Below are positions 15,868 through 23,991 of a DNA stretch of 64,000 bases, one piece after another (position 1 is the stretch's first letter; every line of letters begins with the position of its first letter). The stretch covers positions 1 to 64,000 of the forward strand of contig JBFWVA010000014.1 of the NCBI GenBank assembly GCA_050246995.1, in the 5' to 3' direction. Both the position numbers and the translations under genes were made by a program. The stretch is from SHVO01 sp050246995 (lineage in GTDB: Bacteria; Pseudomonadota; Alphaproteobacteria; Rhodospirillales; Rhodospirillaceae). Below the pieces are notes generated by a model. That model saw only the letters and a list, made by a program, of their open reading frames with translations, searched no databases and was not told the origin of the DNA.

Positions 15868-16704
15868 CTAACGATCAAATTCCAAGATGTATTCAGCAAT
15901 ATCTGTAGCGGCGGCGGCAATCTCAAAAAGGTAGTCGCTTTCCACCTTCGCAAAGTGCAGCCAGTCCGCAATATAGCTCGGCGATGCGGTGGGGGCGTAG
16001 TGCCTCATGTTCGCCAAAACGTAGGCGGTCGCCAGCTCAGCTAAGAGTTCCTCCCGCGCACTAGCGACGTGTGGCTCCCGGTCCAGCTTCTCGCGGTTGA
16101 GACGCGAGGGATGCTTCGTCGAATGGCAGACCTCGTGCACCACTGTCCTGGGCCAATCGCGGCCTGGGTGATAGTAAAGTCCGGGGTCGGGAACCTGAAT
16201 GTAGTCTTCTTTGGGGTGGTAGATCGCCGCAGTTCCGCCCACGCGGAAATCAATCTTCATTCTGGATACTAGCCGCTCCAGCGGGGGGAAGCGCCATTGC
16301 CAAGACGGGTCCGGCAGTTGGGGGCCTGATGGAAGGCCGACGCACTGCTCCACGTTGAAGACCTGCACCAAGCCCCCATATCCGCGCTGGCCTCCTGTTC
16401 GCGGCCTACCGAACAGGATCGTCGTAGGCTTCTCGCCTTTCCGTGGACGCCCGCCCCAGCTCGCCGCTTGTTTCGCTGTGATCCATTCAGTGTGCCTGTA
16501 TCCACGGTTCATTTGAGCGCACCAGAGGATGAGATCGTTGATTAGACCCTCGTATATCCGTTTGCTCTTGGCGTTCGACGGAGGCCCACCACCGAGCCAC
16601 GGGGAAAGGTATTTGATGACCCTGCCTGTCTCTATGTCTGCGACTATTCCACTCGTGATCTGTTCGTAACGCAGCAGCCGTGCTGCTCGCGGTAAATGCT
16701 CCAC
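15868..16704 (-). CDS. ardC: ArdC-type antirestriction protein / zincin metallopeptidase, 278 aa
   Basis: The N-terminal domain (about residues 10-110) matches the ArdC single-strand-DNA-binding domain: YEQITSGIVADIETG, a Gly-Pro-Ser-Asn-Ala segment, ...WITAKQAASWGGRPRKGEKP. The C-terminal domain has the zincin motif HEVCHSTKHPSRLNRE (HExxH, with Arg-Leu-Asn-Arg) and a later AREELLAELATAY with the third-ligand Glu. The start is GTG 16704, with GGAGG 5-6 nt upstream. ArdC proteins protect incoming single-stranded plasmid DNA from restriction, and their presence suggests that this element is transferred between cells. The gene precedes the nuclease gene by 12 nt. Confidence 0.85.
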   Translation of the reverse strand: MEHLPRAARLLRYEQITSGIVADIETGRVIKYLSPWLGGGPPSNAKSKRIYEGLINDLILWCAQMNRGYRHTEWITAKQAASWGGRPRKGEKPTTILFGRPRTGGQRGYGGLVQVFNVEQCVGLPSGPQLPDPSWQWRFPPLERLVSRMKIDFRVGGTAAIYHPKEDYIQVPDPGLYYHPGRDWPRTVVHEVCHSTKHPSRLNREKLDREPHVASAREELLAELATAYVLANMRHYAPTASPSYIADWLHFAKVESDYLFEIAAAATDIAEYILEFDR

Positions 16705-16720
16705 TTGTCCTCCGAAGATG

Positions 16721-16754
16721 AAAAAAGGCCCAGCATAAAAACCGGGCCTTTTTT
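16721..16754 (-). terminator. Terminator between the 105-aa membrane gene and ardC
   Basis: AAAAAAGGCCC (16721-16731) and GGGCCTTTTTT (16744-16754) form an 11-bp hairpin with A- and T-rich flanks, so it can work in both directions. On the minus strand it lies between the membrane-protein stop (16774) and the ardC start (16704). Confidence 0.85.
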
Positions 16755-16773
16755 GTCCGCGTGAGTTGGCGAG

Positions 16774-17091
16774 TTAATCACGCCCAGCTTTCTGGAGAGC
16801 TTTCACGACGAGGTAGCCGATGTAGAACAGACCGATTGTCGCCACAAACGGCCAAGCAACTGCCAAAGCGACAAGGAAGCCGCCGAAGAGTTGGTAAAGT
16901 GCATCCGGTGCAAAATGCCAGAGCAGGAAGGCTGTAAATCCCGCGAAGATCAAGGTCATCCAAGCGGCCCTCTTCAGAGCCCGTTTGGTCGCATACCAGA
17001 GATACTGCCCTTTCGTTGTTTCCGGCGGCAGGCCGTTCTCTCGAAGTATGTTCTGATAGTATTCATCCGTATTCCCATTTTCTTCGGTCAT
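16774..17091 (-). CDS. Small membrane protein with two transmembrane helices, 105 aa
   Basis: ATG 17091 is chosen for the AAAGGACTG ribosome-binding site; a longer frame to 17133 has none. The N-terminal 40 residues are polar. Two hydrophobic helices follow (AAWMTLIFAGFTAFLLWHF and a longer one through GFLVALAVAWPFVATIGLFY), then a short basic tail. No family is recognised. It is transcribed divergently from the XRE gene, with an inverted repeat between them, so it may be under XRE control. Confidence 0.65.
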   Translation of the reverse strand: MTEENGNTDEYYQNILRENGLPPETTKGQYLWYATKRALKRAAWMTLIFAGFTAFLLWHFAPDALYQLFGGFLVALAVAWPFVATIGLFYIGYLVVKALQKAGRD

Positions 17092-17151
17092 CGTCAGTCC
17101 TTTCTTTAGTAGGGGTAAGAACAGCGCCGCCACCCGAGAGCGACGGCAGTG

Positions 17152-17184
17152 TACATACTATAGTTGATAAACTTAAAGTATGTA
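17152..17184. promoter_or_regulatory. Inverted repeat in the divergent XRE/membrane-protein promoter region
   Basis: TACATACT (17152-17159) and AGTATGTA (17177-17184) are perfect inverted 8-mers, with a nested AGTT-GATA-AACT between them. The site ends 18 nt before the XRE start and lies in the 111-bp region shared with the divergent membrane-protein gene. It is a plausible XRE operator. Confidence 0.55.
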
Positions 17185-17202
17185 GATCGGTCAGGCTTAA
17201 GC

Positions 17203-17418
17203 ATGGACATGCGAAAGCTGGTTGGCCGGAACCTAAAACGGCTCAGAGAAGATAGGGGGCTGACCCAGGAAGCCTTTGCCGACAAGGTCGGCTTTAGTCA
17301 GCAATATCTAAGTGGGTTGGAGAATGGAAAGCGCAATCCGACAGTCATCACGCTTTATGAGATCGCAAAGGCTCTAGGAGTAAGTGTCGAAGACTTAGTT
17401 CGCGCCAGCAAGAAGTGA
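17203..17418 (+). CDS. XRE-family HTH regulator (element B), 71 aa
   Basis: The protein is a single HTH_3 domain: LKRLREDRGLTQEAFADKVG, FSQQYLSGLENGKRNPT, ITLYEIAKALGVSVEDLV. ATG 17203 matches the start of the element A homologue (MDVRK against MDMRK); a TTG at 17164 would run through the operator-like repeat and is less likely. The DUF3768 gene converges on it with 9 nt between stops, the same layout as in element A. It probably represses its own promoter and the divergent membrane-protein gene. Confidence 0.9.
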   Translation: MDMRKLVGRNLKRLREDRGLTQEAFADKVGFSQQYLSGLENGKRNPTVITLYEIAKALGVSVEDLVRASKK

Positions 17419-17427
17419 TCCGGACTG

Positions 17428-17763
17428 TCACCACTCGGACGGCAGGAGGATTGTCAGCACGCGGCGCGTGACAGCCGGGTCTGACGGATCAGGCGACATG
17501 TACTTGAGCCTGAGATCATAGGTGTCGATCTTCCACACGTAGGTTTTTCCGGCAATCTGCACGGTTCCGTAATCGTGCTCGCCGTAGGGATCGTTGTCTT
17601 CATCGAAGGCGTCAAATTCCATCACGGCGGCGATGATTTCGGCGCGGGTTCTTTCGTCCAGCGCGTTGATCCCCGCAGTCATGAAGACTTGGCCGCCGGT
17701 GAAGGTTGATCTGAATTGATCGTTGAGCAGCGCAATCTTCGCCGCTTTCTCGGTGTCGTTCAT
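17428..17763 (-). CDS. DUF3768 domain protein (element B), 111 aa
   Basis: The signature segments DNDPYGEHDYG, then KIDTYD and DPSDPAVTRRVLTILL, are present and match the element A paralogue nearly residue for residue. Function of the family is unknown. ATG 17763 follows an AAAGAAAGG-type ribosome-binding site. It lies 119 nt downstream of the 88-aa gene on the same strand. Conservation of XRE, DUF3768 and short acidic protein in the same order in two elements points to a functional unit, perhaps controlling maintenance of the element. Confidence 0.9.
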   Translation of the reverse strand: MNDTEKAAKIALLNDQFRSTFTGGQVFMTAGINALDERTRAEIIAAVMEFDAFDEDNDPYGEHDYGTVQIAGKTYVWKIDTYDLRLKYMSPDPSDPAVTRRVLTILLPSEW

Positions 17764-17882
17764 TTTGGAGCCTTTCTTTTGGGCGCACTTGGTCCTCGCC
17801 GGGCTTGCGGCCCAGCGTTGGGTTCGGTGCGGTCGTCTAGGATTTACGCGCGGTCTGGCGCGATGAACTGTTCGCAGCGTTC

Positions 17883-18149
17883 CTACGCGCGGTGATCGCT
17901 GTGTCCCTTTCGCGCGGGCCGTATAGGATCACCCAAGTCGATCAGGTGGGATGTCACGAGCCAGTACACGCCGGGTCCTGCGGCCACCTTCAGCTCAGGT
18001 GCGTTCGGCGGCCTGAAGCCGTCTGAAATTCCGTAGATGCAAAGATCGCGGGTTCCTACGCACCCGATGGGGTCTTCCGCGAACGCAACGCGGATTTCGG
18101 CGTCCTCAGGCAGGGTGTGCAAAAGGCAAACGAGTTCGCGGACGCGCAT
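17883..18149 (-). CDS. Short acidic protein (element B), 88 aa
   Basis: ATG 18149 follows an AGGAGACG ribosome-binding site. The sequence pattern (LVCLLHTLPEDAEIRVAF, DLCIYGISDGF, VYWLVTSHLIDLG) parallels the 80-aa element A protein at 2266-2508. No family is recognised. A basic tail after residue 78 is not shared with A. It is transcribed away from the conserved non-coding block and is the first gene of the leftward DUF3768 unit. Confidence 0.7.
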   Translation of the reverse strand: MRVRELVCLLHTLPEDAEIRVAFAEDPIGCVGTRDLCIYGISDGFRPPNAPELKVAAGPGVYWLVTSHLIDLGDPIRPARKGHSDHRA

Positions 18150-18239
18150 GAGGCGTCTCCTTTCTGTTTGATGGTTGGATTGATGGCGTGCGAGATCGCT
18201 GCCGGATCAGCGGTTAGGTCGGCTGGCGATTTTTAGGGG

Positions 18240-18710
18240 AGGCCGTTTCCGGTCTAGCCACCGGCGGCGCTCTGCCGCTCAGGTCTGGCCGCTCGACCCC
18301 GGATTTTGACCAACTTTCACGGTTTTCTGGGGTCGCGAACTCGCGGCTATACCGGTCGGCCTTCGTAGCTTACCCCAAACCGGGGTAACGGGTAAATAGG
18401 AAGCAAAATCAGTAGGTTAACAACCACCCCAAACCCAGCCCGACGGCAAAAAGGGGCGTGGCTGGGGTGCTGACTGGTCGCCAGCCGGGCTTTAGGCGGC
18501 CCGCTAAGGGGTGCCCGGCCCTGGGGCGCTACTACCCCAGCCGCCGACCGGCCCCGGCCTCGCCTGGGCGGCCCCTGGGGCAGTCGATTTTAGGGCTCGC
18601 CGGGGGTGAAGGGTAATTTTATTGCGTGGGGGTCAGGCGACCGCCCTTTGGGGGTACCGAAGCTGTACCGAAACCCTCAGGTCTGGGTTTTCGGTGCAAA
18701 AACCCAGATA
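18240..18710. other. Conserved structured non-coding block, copy B
   Basis: The 851 bp from 18150 to 19000 hold no convincing gene. Bases 18240-18710 are homologous to 2990-3470. The core 18487-18545 matches 3242-3300 at 58 of 59 positions and contains the stem CTGGGG (18521-18526) / CCCCAG (18535-18540) with the same CGCTACTA loop. Other stems are CGACCCC (18294-18300) / GGGGTCG (18329-18335), and CTGGGTTTT (18683-18691) / AAAACCCAG (18699-18707). Unlike in A, the next gene is not the unknown-family protein but the restriction-modification gene, so cargo has entered directly after this block. Bases 18711-19000 show no further structure and presumably hold the promoter of the defence genes. 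Confidence 0.7.
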
Positions 18711-19000
18711 TTTGGCCGTTTTTTGCCTCTGAAGATGTGGGGTCGCAACGAGCACCAAGAAGTTGATAAGCTGGGCTAATTATGAAGTCTGGGGTACGTG
18801 CGCGGGAAGCTTGCCGCGAAAGCAGCGAATACTTCAACCGTGGAGATAGGGGAAAAGCGAGGTCTGCCGGACTATAGGCACCTTGTCTTAGGGGGAGCGT
18901 CGGACGACCTCCCCAAGTTTCCTCAATATTGACGCGACAGTGCGGTGCCTCGCGCCCTCGACGGAGTAGCGAGAGGCCACGCGTAATTACGAGGAACGAG

Positions 19001-22000
19001 ATGTCGGATAAGGCGAGCAGCATGGGACCTATGAGTCCACTACGAGATCTATTGAACTCATACCGGGACGCTGCCCGCACCGAGCGTGACAAGGGCACAT
19101 ACTTCGAGCGTCTTACCGTCGCTTTCCTTACGCATGACCCAATCCAGTCTCAGCAGTATGCAGAGGTTCTGCCTTTTCGAGAGTGGGCGAGCCAACATGG
19201 TTGGGATGGCCGTGATACCGGCATAGACCTCGTAGCGAAGTTGCGAGAAGAGGATGGCTTTGCCGCCATTCAGTGCAAGTTTTACGACCCTAAGCATCGC
19301 ATTCGTAAGGAAGACATCGACAGCTTTATCTCGGCTTCCGCTAAAGAACCCTTCAAGCGGCGCGTAATCATCGACACTACGGAAGTCTCGTGGAGCGAGA
19401 ACGCCGAGACGATGATACGCGGTCAAACGATCCAAACTATTCGGATTGGTCTGGCCGACCTTGAGGAAAGCTCAATTCAATGGGACAGGTTCGCCGCAAA
19501 GGGCGAAATTGTCCTCGCGCGAAAAAAGACACTGCTACCTCACCAGAAGGACGCAGTGAGCGCCGTCCGTGATGGGCTAGCGTCGGCGGATCGCGGCAAG
19601 CTGATTATGGCCTGTGGAACTGGTAAGACTTTCACCAGTTTGAAGATCGCTGAAGAGTTGGCTGGCCCTGGCAAAACAGTCCTGTTCCTGGTGCCGTCCC
19701 TTGCGCTCATGTCCCAAACTGTCCGCGAATGGACGGCGGACACGGGAACACCTCTGCGCTCATTCGCTGTCTGCTCCGATAGCCAAGTGGGAAAGCGACG
19801 TGCGAGCGCGGGCGATGTTGCTGAGATCGATGTTCTCGATCTGGCGTTCCCAGCCACTACCGACGCAACAAAGCTCGCCGCAGGTGTGAAGCGACCTGCA
19901 TCCGACGCCATGACGGTAGTGTTCGCAACCTACCAATCCATTCAGGTTATTTCAGATGCTCAGCATAAATTCGGTTTACCGGACTTTGACCTGATCATCT
20001 GTGACGAGGCTCACCGCACGACGGGCGCTACTCTCGATGGCGATCCCGACAGTAACTTTGTGAAGGTCCATGACCAAAAGGTGATCGCCGGGCGAAAGCG
20101 CGTCTACATGACCGCCACGCCGCGCGTGTTCGGCGATGCTGTGAAGGCGAAAGCAAGCGAAGTTTCCGCCGTTCTTTACGACATGAGCAACGAAGCCCAT
20201 TTCGGTAAAGACCTCTTCGTTCGAGGGTTCGGCTGGGCCGTCGAGAACGGCCTTCTGACAGACTACAAAGTGCTAGTGCTCGCCGTGGACGAGCAGATGG
20301 TTAGCGGCGGTGTGCAAAAGCGGCTTGCGGACGGGACTTCCGAACTGAAGCTGGACGACGCAACCAAAATCATCGGCTGCTACAAGGCACTATCCAAACA
20401 CGGTTTGAAAGCGGAGCTTCTGACGGACGCTCATCCGATGAAGCGAGCGCTTGCGTTTTGTAGGGACATCGCCGCTTCCAAGTTGGTCCAGCAGGAATTT
20501 GCCGCCGTCATAGACGAATATTTGGCGTCCGACGAAGGCAAGGAGACTGAGGGCGATGCCACACCGCTAGAGTGTCAACTTGAGCATGTAGATGGCACAT
20601 TCAATGCCAAGATGCGCGATCAGCGCCTGACTTGGCTAAAAGAGGAACATGGCGACCACATTTGCCGCATCCTCACTAATGCACGCTGTCTTTCCGAAGG
20701 CGTGGACGTGCCCGCTTTGGACGCCATTCTGTTCATGCACCCTCGCAAATCGCAGATCGACGTGGTGCAGTCCGTCGGTCGCGTCATGCGCCGAGCACCT
20801 GGCAAGAACATGGGCTACGTCATTCTGCCCATCGGTGTTCCAGTCGGCGTAACACCTGAAGAGGCGCTTAACGATAACGAACGCTACCGCGTTGTCTGGC
20901 AGATTTTGAACGCCCTACGCTCACACGATGAGCGTTTCGACGCGATGATAAATAAGGCAGATCTTGGTGTGGATGTGTCCGACCACATTGAGGTTATCGC
21001 CGTCAGCAATAAGCTCCCCACGAGCAAAACCACTAGGGACGGCGGCCCCAACATTGGTCACGGCAGCGCCTCCGATGATGATGACCGTGATCCCGGCCCC
21101 GGCAAGCCTGCCAAACCCTTTCAGACCAGCTTTGCCTTTGACGAGTTTTCCAAAGCGATCATGGCAAAGATCGTCAAAAAGTGTGGCCGCCGCGACTACT
21201 GGGAAGATTGGGCCACAGACATTGCAAAGATCGCCCAAACGCATATTGCACGCATCACTGCTTTGGTGAAAAAACCTGAGACGGCTGAGCGGGAGGCCTT
21301 CACGGCCTTCCTCGCTGAAATCCGCGACGATTTGAATGATAGCATTACCGAAGCTGAGGCCATTGAGATGCTGGCGCAGCACATTATCACCCGTCCGGTA
21401 TTCGAGGCGCTATTCGATGGTTACAGCTTCGCAGACGCCAATCCCGTGTCCGTCGCTATGCAGCAGGTGCTCAATAAGCTGGACGAGCACACTTTGGAGA
21501 AAGAATCTGAAAGCCTTCGGAAGTTTTATGAGAGCGTAAAGCGCCGTGCTGCTGGCATCGATAGCGCCGGGGCCAAACAGAAAATCGTTGTGGAACTTTA
21601 CGACAAATTCTTCCGCAACGCTTTCCCACAGATGACCGAGCGACTGGGTATCGTCTACACCCCGGTCGAGGTGGTGGATTTCATTATCCACTCGGTCAAC
21701 GAAGTGCTGCAAAGCGAGTTCGGCCAGACCTTGGGTAGTAGGGGCGTTCATATCCTGGACCCGTTCACTGGCACGGGCACCTTCATCACGCGCCTGCTCC
21801 AATCCGGCCTCATTAGGCCAGAAGAACTGGCTCACAAATACCGGCACGAAATTCACGCCAACGAAATCGTCCTGCTGGCTTACTACATCGCCGCAATTAA
21901 CATCGAAGCCGCTTACCACGGCATCGCTGGTGGCGATTATGTGCCGTTTGAAGGCATCTGCTTAACGGACACGTTCCAGCTCTATGAGCAAGAACGCGAC

Positions 22001-23941
22001 TTAATTAGCGATCTGATGGTGGCTAATAGCAATCGTCGCACACGGCAGAAGGAATTGGATATTCGCGTCATCCTGGGAAATCCACCCTATTCCGCCGGGC
22101 AGAAGAGCGAAAACGATAACGCTGAGAATGTAACGTATCCACGGCTGGATAAGCGCATACGTGACTCCTACGCCGCACGTTCAAACGCCACGCTCTCGAA
22201 AGGTCTATACGACAGCTACATCCGCGCCATTCGCTGGGCGAGTGACCGTATCGGAAATGCGGGAGTTGTCGCCTACGTGAGTAATGCAGGTTGGATTGAT
22301 GCAAACGCCGCAGACGGTCTACGCAAGTGTTTGGTGGAGGAGTTCGCAAGCGTTTACGTTTTTCACCTTCGTGGCAATGCCCGAACATCTGGTGAGCAAC
22401 GCCGAAAGGAGAAGGATAACGTGTTCGGCCAGGGCACACGCACGCCGGTCGCCATTACGTTGCTCGTAAAAAATCCAAAAAGTGCCCAACAGGGCCGGAT
22501 ATTTCTCCACGATATTGGCGACTATCTAACACTTGAGCAGAAGCTATTGGCGGTTAGAGACTTTGGCAGCATAGGGGGCATTTCTCAAAAGAGTGGCTGG
22601 CGAACCATCGCGCCCGATGAACATGGTGATTGGTTAGCTCAACGCGATAAGAGCTTTGACGCTTTTATCGCCGCGGGAGATAAAAAAGGAGATGCTCAAA
22701 AGCTCTTTGATAATTTTTCGCAGGGCGTGCTGACCGCCCGCGACAGTTGGGCTTACAACTCCAGCCGTGAAGCGCTAGCAAGAAATATGAGTGCGATGCT
22801 TGATTTTTATAATCAAGAGGTCGCGCGATTAGACGCAGCGCATCCCGGATCCGACCGAAAGGCCCGCGACGCAATGGTCGATGATTTTGTAAATACAGAT
22901 TCCACAAGAATTAGCTGGACCGGCAATCTCAAGGCAGATTTAGTAAAGTCAAAAAGAATTGGCTTTGAGGTCGGGCGGCTGCGTCAAGGTGTATACCGTC
23001 CGTTCACCCCGCAGTGGCTCTACTACGACCGCTCTCTTAATGAGAGGGTGTATCAGATGCCCCGGATTTTTCCGATGGGCTCCCCGAGCACAGAAAATCG
23101 AGTGGTGTGCATAACTGGGCTGGGCGAGTCAGCGGGGTTCAGTTGCCTTATGTCGCCGGTTATTCCCAATTATCACTTCATTGCCGGATCGCAGTGCTTC
23201 CCCCTCTATCTTTACGATGATGAAGCGGCACAAGCTGACGTCGCTCAGGGGGATATGCTTGCTGGAGTACGCGGGGGTAATGACCTCCAACGCCGCGACG
23301 CGATCACCCAAGAGGGATTGGCGCACTTTCAAGCCGCCTATCCGGGCGAGAAGATCACCAAGGACGACCTCTTCTATTACATCTACGGCCTCCTGCACTC
23401 TGAGGACTATCGCAGCCGATACGCTGACAACCTTTCCAAGGAACTGCCCCGCATCCCCGCCGTGAAGAAGGTCTCGGACTTCTGGGCCTTCGTGAACGCA
23501 GGCCGCAAGCTGGGCGATCTGCATTGTGGCTATGAACAGGCGCAACCATATCCGGTCACGTTTGACCGTGGAGACACTAGCCTGGCGGCACCAGCTGATC
23601 CGGCCAGCTTCTTCCGTGTTGAGAAGATGAAGTTTGCGGGTAAGCGTCCGAACCTGGACAAAACAACGGTTATCTACAACGGCAACATCACAATCAGCGG
23701 CATCCCACTAGAAGCTTACGATTATGTGGTCAACGGCAAGCCTGCGCTGGAATGGGTGATGGAACGCCAATGCGTCAAAACTGATAAGGATAGCGGCATC
23801 GTCAACGACGCTAACCGCTACGCTATCGAAACCGCAGGCGATCCGGCCTATCCGCTGAAGCTCTTCCAGCGCGTGATTACCGTTAGCCTGGAAACCATAA
23901 AAATTGTTCGTGCCCTGCCGAAGCTCGGAGATTTGACATAA
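19001..23941 (+). CDS. Type ISP restriction-modification enzyme (nuclease-helicase-methylase), 1646 aa
   Basis: One polypeptide holds all activities. An Mrr-like nuclease domain lies near the N-terminus (GIDLVAK...AIQCKFY, the D and QxK of the PD-(D/E)xK fold, about residues 78-95). An SF2 translocase follows: ACGTGKT (about 205), DEAH (about 334), TATPR (about 368), QSVGRVMRRA (about 589). The N6-adenine methylase has DPFTGTGTF (about 920) and NPPY (about 1026). A C-terminal target-recognition region follows. ATG 19001 has a GAGGAACGAG ribosome-binding site. Type ISP enzymes methylate one strand of an asymmetric site and cut after translocation. The target cannot be read from the sequence. 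The DUF262 gene follows after 50 nt. Confidence 0.93.
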   Translation: MSDKASSMGPMSPLRDLLNSYRDAARTERDKGTYFERLTVAFLTHDPIQSQQYAEVLPFREWASQHGWDGRDTGIDLVAKLREEDGFAAIQCKFYDPKHRIRKEDIDSFISASAKEPFKRRVIIDTTEVSWSENAETMIRGQTIQTIRIGLADLEESSIQWDRFAAKGEIVLARKKTLLPHQKDAVSAVRDGLASADRGKLIMACGTGKTFTSLKIAEELAGPGKTVLFLVPSLALMSQTVREWTADTGTPLRSFAVCSDSQVGKRRASAGDVAEIDVLDLAFPATTDATKLAAGVKRPASDAMTVVFATYQSIQVISDAQHKFGLPDFDLIICDEAHRTTGATLDGDPDSNFVKVHDQKVIAGRKRVYMTATPRVFGDAVKAKASEVSAVLYDMSNEAHFGKDLFVRGFGWAVENGLLTDYKVLVLAVDEQMVSGGVQKRLADGTSELKLDDATKIIGCYKALSKHGLKAELLTDAHPMKRALAFCRDIAASKLVQQEFAAVIDEYLASDEGKETEGDATPLECQLEHVDGTFNAKMRDQRLTWLKEEHGDHICRILTNARCLSEGVDVPALDAILFMHPRKSQIDVVQSVGRVMRRAPGKNMGYVILPIGVPVGVTPEEALNDNERYRVVWQILNALRSHDERFDAMINKADLGVDVSDHIEVIAVSNKLPTSKTTRDGGPNIGHGSASDDDDRDPGPGKPAKPFQTSFAFDEFSKAIMAKIVKKCGRRDYWEDWATDIAKIAQTHIARITALVKKPETAEREAFTAFLAEIRDDLNDSITEAEAIEMLAQHIITRPVFEALFDGYSFADANPVSVAMQQVLNKLDEHTLEKESESLRKFYESVKRRAAGIDSAGAKQKIVVELYDKFFRNAFPQMTERLGIVYTPVEVVDFIIHSVNEVLQSEFGQTLGSRGVHILDPFTGTGTFITRLLQSGLIRPEELAHKYRHEIHANEIVLLAYYIAAINIEAAYHGIAGGDYVPFEGICLTDTFQLYEQERDLISDLMVANSNRRTRQKELDIRVILGNPPYSAGQKSENDNAENVTYPRLDKRIRDSYAARSNATLSKGLYDSYIRAIRWASDRIGNAGVVAYVSNAGWIDANAADGLRKCLVEEFASVYVFHLRGNARTSGEQRRKEKDNVFGQGTRTPVAITLLVKNPKSAQQGRIFLHDIGDYLTLEQKLLAVRDFGSIGGISQKSGWRTIAPDEHGDWLAQRDKSFDAFIAAGDKKGDAQKLFDNFSQGVLTARDSWAYNSSREALARNMSAMLDFYNQEVARLDAAHPGSDRKARDAMVDDFVNTDSTRISWTGNLKADLVKSKRIGFEVGRLRQGVYRPFTPQWLYYDRSLNERVYQMPRIFPMGSPSTENRVVCITGLGESAGFSCLMSPVIPNYHFIAGSQCFPLYLYDDEAAQADVAQGDMLAGVRGGNDLQRRDAITQEGLAHFQAAYPGEKITKDDLFYYIYGLLHSEDYRSRYADNLSKELPRIPAVKKVSDFWAFVNAGRKLGDLHCGYEQAQPYPVTFDRGDTSLAAPADPASFFRVEKMKFAGKRPNLDKTTVIYNGNITISGIPLEAYDYVVNGKPALEWVMERQCVKTDKDSGIVNDANRYAIETAGDPAYPLKLFQRVITVSLETIKIVRALPKLGDLT

Positions 23942-23991
23942 GCGGATCGGAGTAGCGGTGCAGTGTTCACAACTAGAAGCAGGACACTCCT

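Noticed and set aside
18619..19098. Minus-strand 159-codon frame over the start of the type ISP gene
   Set aside because: It overlaps the conserved non-coding block and the ISP start, has no recognisable domain and has odd composition.
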